The notes beneath the pieces are model-generated. The model saw nothing but the letters and a program-made list of their open reading frames with translations, was not told where the DNA came from and did not search any database. Shown one piece after another: positions 6,275 to 7,568 of a stretch of DNA of 7,568 nucleotides. Each line of letters begins with the position of its first letter. Position 1 is the stretch's first letter. Both the position numbers and the translations under genes were made by a program. This stretch comes from Bdellovibrio sp. (GTDB taxonomy: Bacteria > Bdellovibrionota > Bdellovibrionia > Bdellovibrionales > Bdellovibrionaceae): NCBI GenBank assembly GCA_017745015.1, contig JAGIAF010000062.1, forward strand, positions 5,934 through 13,501. Reading direction: 5' to 3'.

Positions 6275-7215
6275 GCTTTTTCTTCGTACTGTTTCGCTTT
6301 GTTTTCTAAAGCTTCAATTTGTTTTTCAAGCTTTTGCAGCGCCTGTTCTTTACGTTTTTGCTCTGCTTGTTCGCGATACTTTTTCTGAGCTTCATCGAAA
6401 CGCGCTTTCGCAAGTTTCATTTTATCTTGGAGCTCCTCTTCTTTTTTCTGACGTTCAATTTCTTCTTTCGTCAGCTGTTTCTTAAACTGCTGCTGTTGAA
6501 GGCGATACGCTTCTTCTGGATCCATCAGCTTTACTTCCACCATAACACGGCGGTTGATCGCCTTGTTCTTAGGAAGCTCCACTCCCTGGGCGTCTTTCTC
6601 TGGCGCCAGCGGACGTGACGATCCATAACCAACAGCTGCTAGGACCTTTGAATCAAGGCCGCTTTCTTCGAAGTATCGAACCACGGAACCTGCACGTAAC
6701 GATGAAAGTTCCCAGTTTGACTTAATCACACCCGATTGGATGGCATCGGCATCTGTATGACCTTCGACGCTGATCTTTTGCACGCTAGGCACGGTTCTTA
6801 AAGCGGATACAACTTTACGAAGACTTGGCTTCGCGGCTTCTTTCAACTCCGTTGCACCGGAATCAAAAAGAACTTCCCCGTCGAATTTCAATAAAAGTGT
6901 ATTGTCGTTTCCTTTAGAAATCTCAACACCTTTCATATCACCAGAGCCCATCAAAATTGTTTTCAATTTTTGCTCAGCCTCAACCACGTTACTGATTTCT
7001 TTGATCGTACCGCCGAAGTATTTTGCCACTTCTTTGCGGACAAGGTCGAAACGAGTGTTGTCGAAGCGTGATAATGAGTACATCAATACGAAGAAACCAA
7101 AAAGCAGGGTCATCATATCGGCGTAACTGACGAGCCAGTTCGACTCGTCATGGTTTGCGCCATGGTCCTGATGATCCGACTCGTGATGTCTGTGCTTCCT
7201 CTTGTGGGCGCCCAT
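6268..7215 (-). CDS. motB: MotB: stator subunit with OmpA-like peptidoglycan-binding domain and coiled-coil tail
   Basis: 315 residues. MotB with MotA forms the ion channel stator that drives a rotor and is anchored to peptidoglycan. Residues 1-24 are cytoplasmic and rich in His and charge. Residues 27-48 are the single transmembrane helix, with the ion-carrying Asp33 in SYADMMTLL. Residues about 50-70 are the plug/linker region. Residues about 105-229 are the OmpA-like domain (VLFDSGATEL; VEGHTDAD; SNWELSSLRA with Asn167, Leu170, Ser171 and Arg174; YGSSRPLAP; NRRVMVEV). Residues 232-315 are a highly charged, Gln/Lys/Glu-rich helix predicted to be a coiled coil; this tail is unusual in MotB and would lie in the periplasm. 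ATG directly follows the motA stop with no gap, so the two are co-translated. It could serve the flagellum or the FliF-FliG system next door. Confidence 0.96.
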   Translation of the reverse strand: MGAHKRKHRHHESDHQDHGANHDESNWLVSYADMMTLLFGFFVLMYSLSRFDNTRFDLVRKEVAKYFGGTIKEISNVVEAEQKLKTILMGSGDMKGVEISKGNDNTLLLKFDGEVLFDSGATELKEAAKPSLRKVVSALRTVPSVQKISVEGHTDADAIQSGVIKSNWELSSLRAGSVVRYFEESGLDSKVLAAVGYGSSRPLAPEKDAQGVELPKNKAINRRVMVEVKLMDPEEAYRLQQQQFKKQLTKEEIERQKKEEELQDKMKLAKARFDEAQKKYREQAEQKRKEQALQKLEKQIEALENKAKQYEEKAQ

Positions 7216-7568
7216 CTATGCCGCCTTTTTAGCTGCCGCTGGCGCAGAGTCGTCGCCAATTCTTTGTGCCGGTGGCAAGAAAGATCTTAGGTATTCACGA
7301 ATGAAGATTGGATGTTTCTTTTCATGAACCAGCAAAACACCTTCTTTAATAATCTCACGCAAAGTCATATCGGCTTGAGATACGCTTGATAGTTTTTCCG
7401 CGATCGGAATCAAAACCAAGTTCGCTGTCAACAAACCGTAGAATGTCGCTACCAGAGCTGTTGCCATCGCAGGACCGATGCGGTCTTGAGCGCCTGGCTC
7501 CCCCAACGTTTGTAGGAGGGAGATCATACCCAACGTCGCACCCAACAAACCGAATGCTGGTGGGAATC
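7216..7568 (-). CDS. motA: MotA: stator proton/ion channel subunit, N-terminal part outside the window
   Basis: The frame is open to the window edge, so the start is missing; 116 C-terminal residues are visible. The apparent start at 7548 is an internal TTG leucine. The visible part covers the last two membrane helices of MotA: PPAFGLLGATLGMISLL (TM3), then GPAMATALVATFYGLLTANL (TM4) running into LIPIAEKL, where the proline matches the conserved TM4 proline of MotA. A cytoplasmic tail follows. The extreme C-terminus is a short Ala/Lys-rich stretch (APAAAKKAA) of unknown meaning. MotA surrounds MotB and pushes on FliG through its cytoplasmic loop, which lies outside this window. TAG abuts the motB ATG. 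TM3 has Ala where sodium-type PomA has its key Thr, which leans to protons, but this is weak. Confidence 0.95.
   Translation of the reverse strand, partial: FPPAFGLLGATLGMISLLQTLGEPGAQDRIGPAMATALVATFYGLLTANLVLIPIAEKLSSVSQADMTLREIIKEGVLLVHEKKHPIFIREYLRSFLPPAQRIGDDSAPAAAKKAA

Noticed and set aside
6308..6334. AAAGCTT / AAGCTTT inverted repeat after the plus-strand barrel gene as terminator
   Set aside because: The loop is 13 nt, the arms are weak and no T-run follows. It lies in the motB coiled-coil codons, where repeated Lys/Leu/Glu codons make such repeats likely.
6319..6618. Plus-strand Phe/Leu-rich frame opposite motB that mimics a membrane protein
   Set aside because: It is the mirror of the Lys/Glu/Gln-rich coiled coil of MotB; antisense of such codons always gives Phe/Leu-rich frames.
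1..7568. tRNA, rRNA, CRISPR, transposase or integration sites
   Set aside because: None seen on either strand; the window is almost entirely protein-coding with consistent style.

Overview
The window looks like chromosomal DNA of a Gram-negative, diderm predatory or deltaproteobacteria-like bacterium. My best guess is the Bdellovibrio group (Bdellovibrionota). This rests on overall gene style: a RsbU-type phosphatase behind HAMP, MotAB, a PEGA/TPR lipoprotein, small outer-membrane barrels, moderate GC and tightly packed genes. No marker gene fixes the taxon. There are no RNA genes, mobile elements or CRISPR arrays, and almost no non-coding DNA.

Layout. (1) 1-1393, plus strand: 3' part of a membrane-bound HAMP-SpoIIE/PP2C serine phosphatase whose start lies before the window. 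(2) 5575-1368, minus strand: a four-gene, tightly coupled operon read right to left. It encodes an outer-membrane lipoprotein (PEGA + TPR), a small outer-membrane beta-barrel, a single-pass membrane protein with a helical domain, and a protein that joins a FliF-like periplasmic ring module and membrane span to a FliG-like cytoplasmic rotor module. (3) 5660-6274, plus strand: a second small outer-membrane barrel, divergent from the operon across a short intergenic gap that carries a long interrupted palindrome. (4) 7568-6268, minus strand: motA (5' part missing) and motB, the two stator subunits of an ion-driven motor. MotB has an unusual coiled-coil tail.

How they may work together (inference). 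The minus-strand genes would supply a stator (MotAB), a rotor and inner-membrane ring in one polypeptide (FliF-FliG fusion), a periplasmic or membrane connector, and outer-membrane parts (lipoprotein and barrels). There is no FliM/FliN, rod, hook, filament or export gene in view. The locus therefore looks like a candidate flagellum-independent, ion-driven envelope-spanning machine, perhaps for gliding, surface attachment, prey interaction or envelope work. The conservative alternative is that motAB serve the ordinary flagellum and merely sit beside an unrelated envelope operon that reuses FliF/FliG folds.

Both convergent gene pairs overlap tail to tail (26 bp and 7 bp), and no intrinsic terminator with a T-run was seen in the window.
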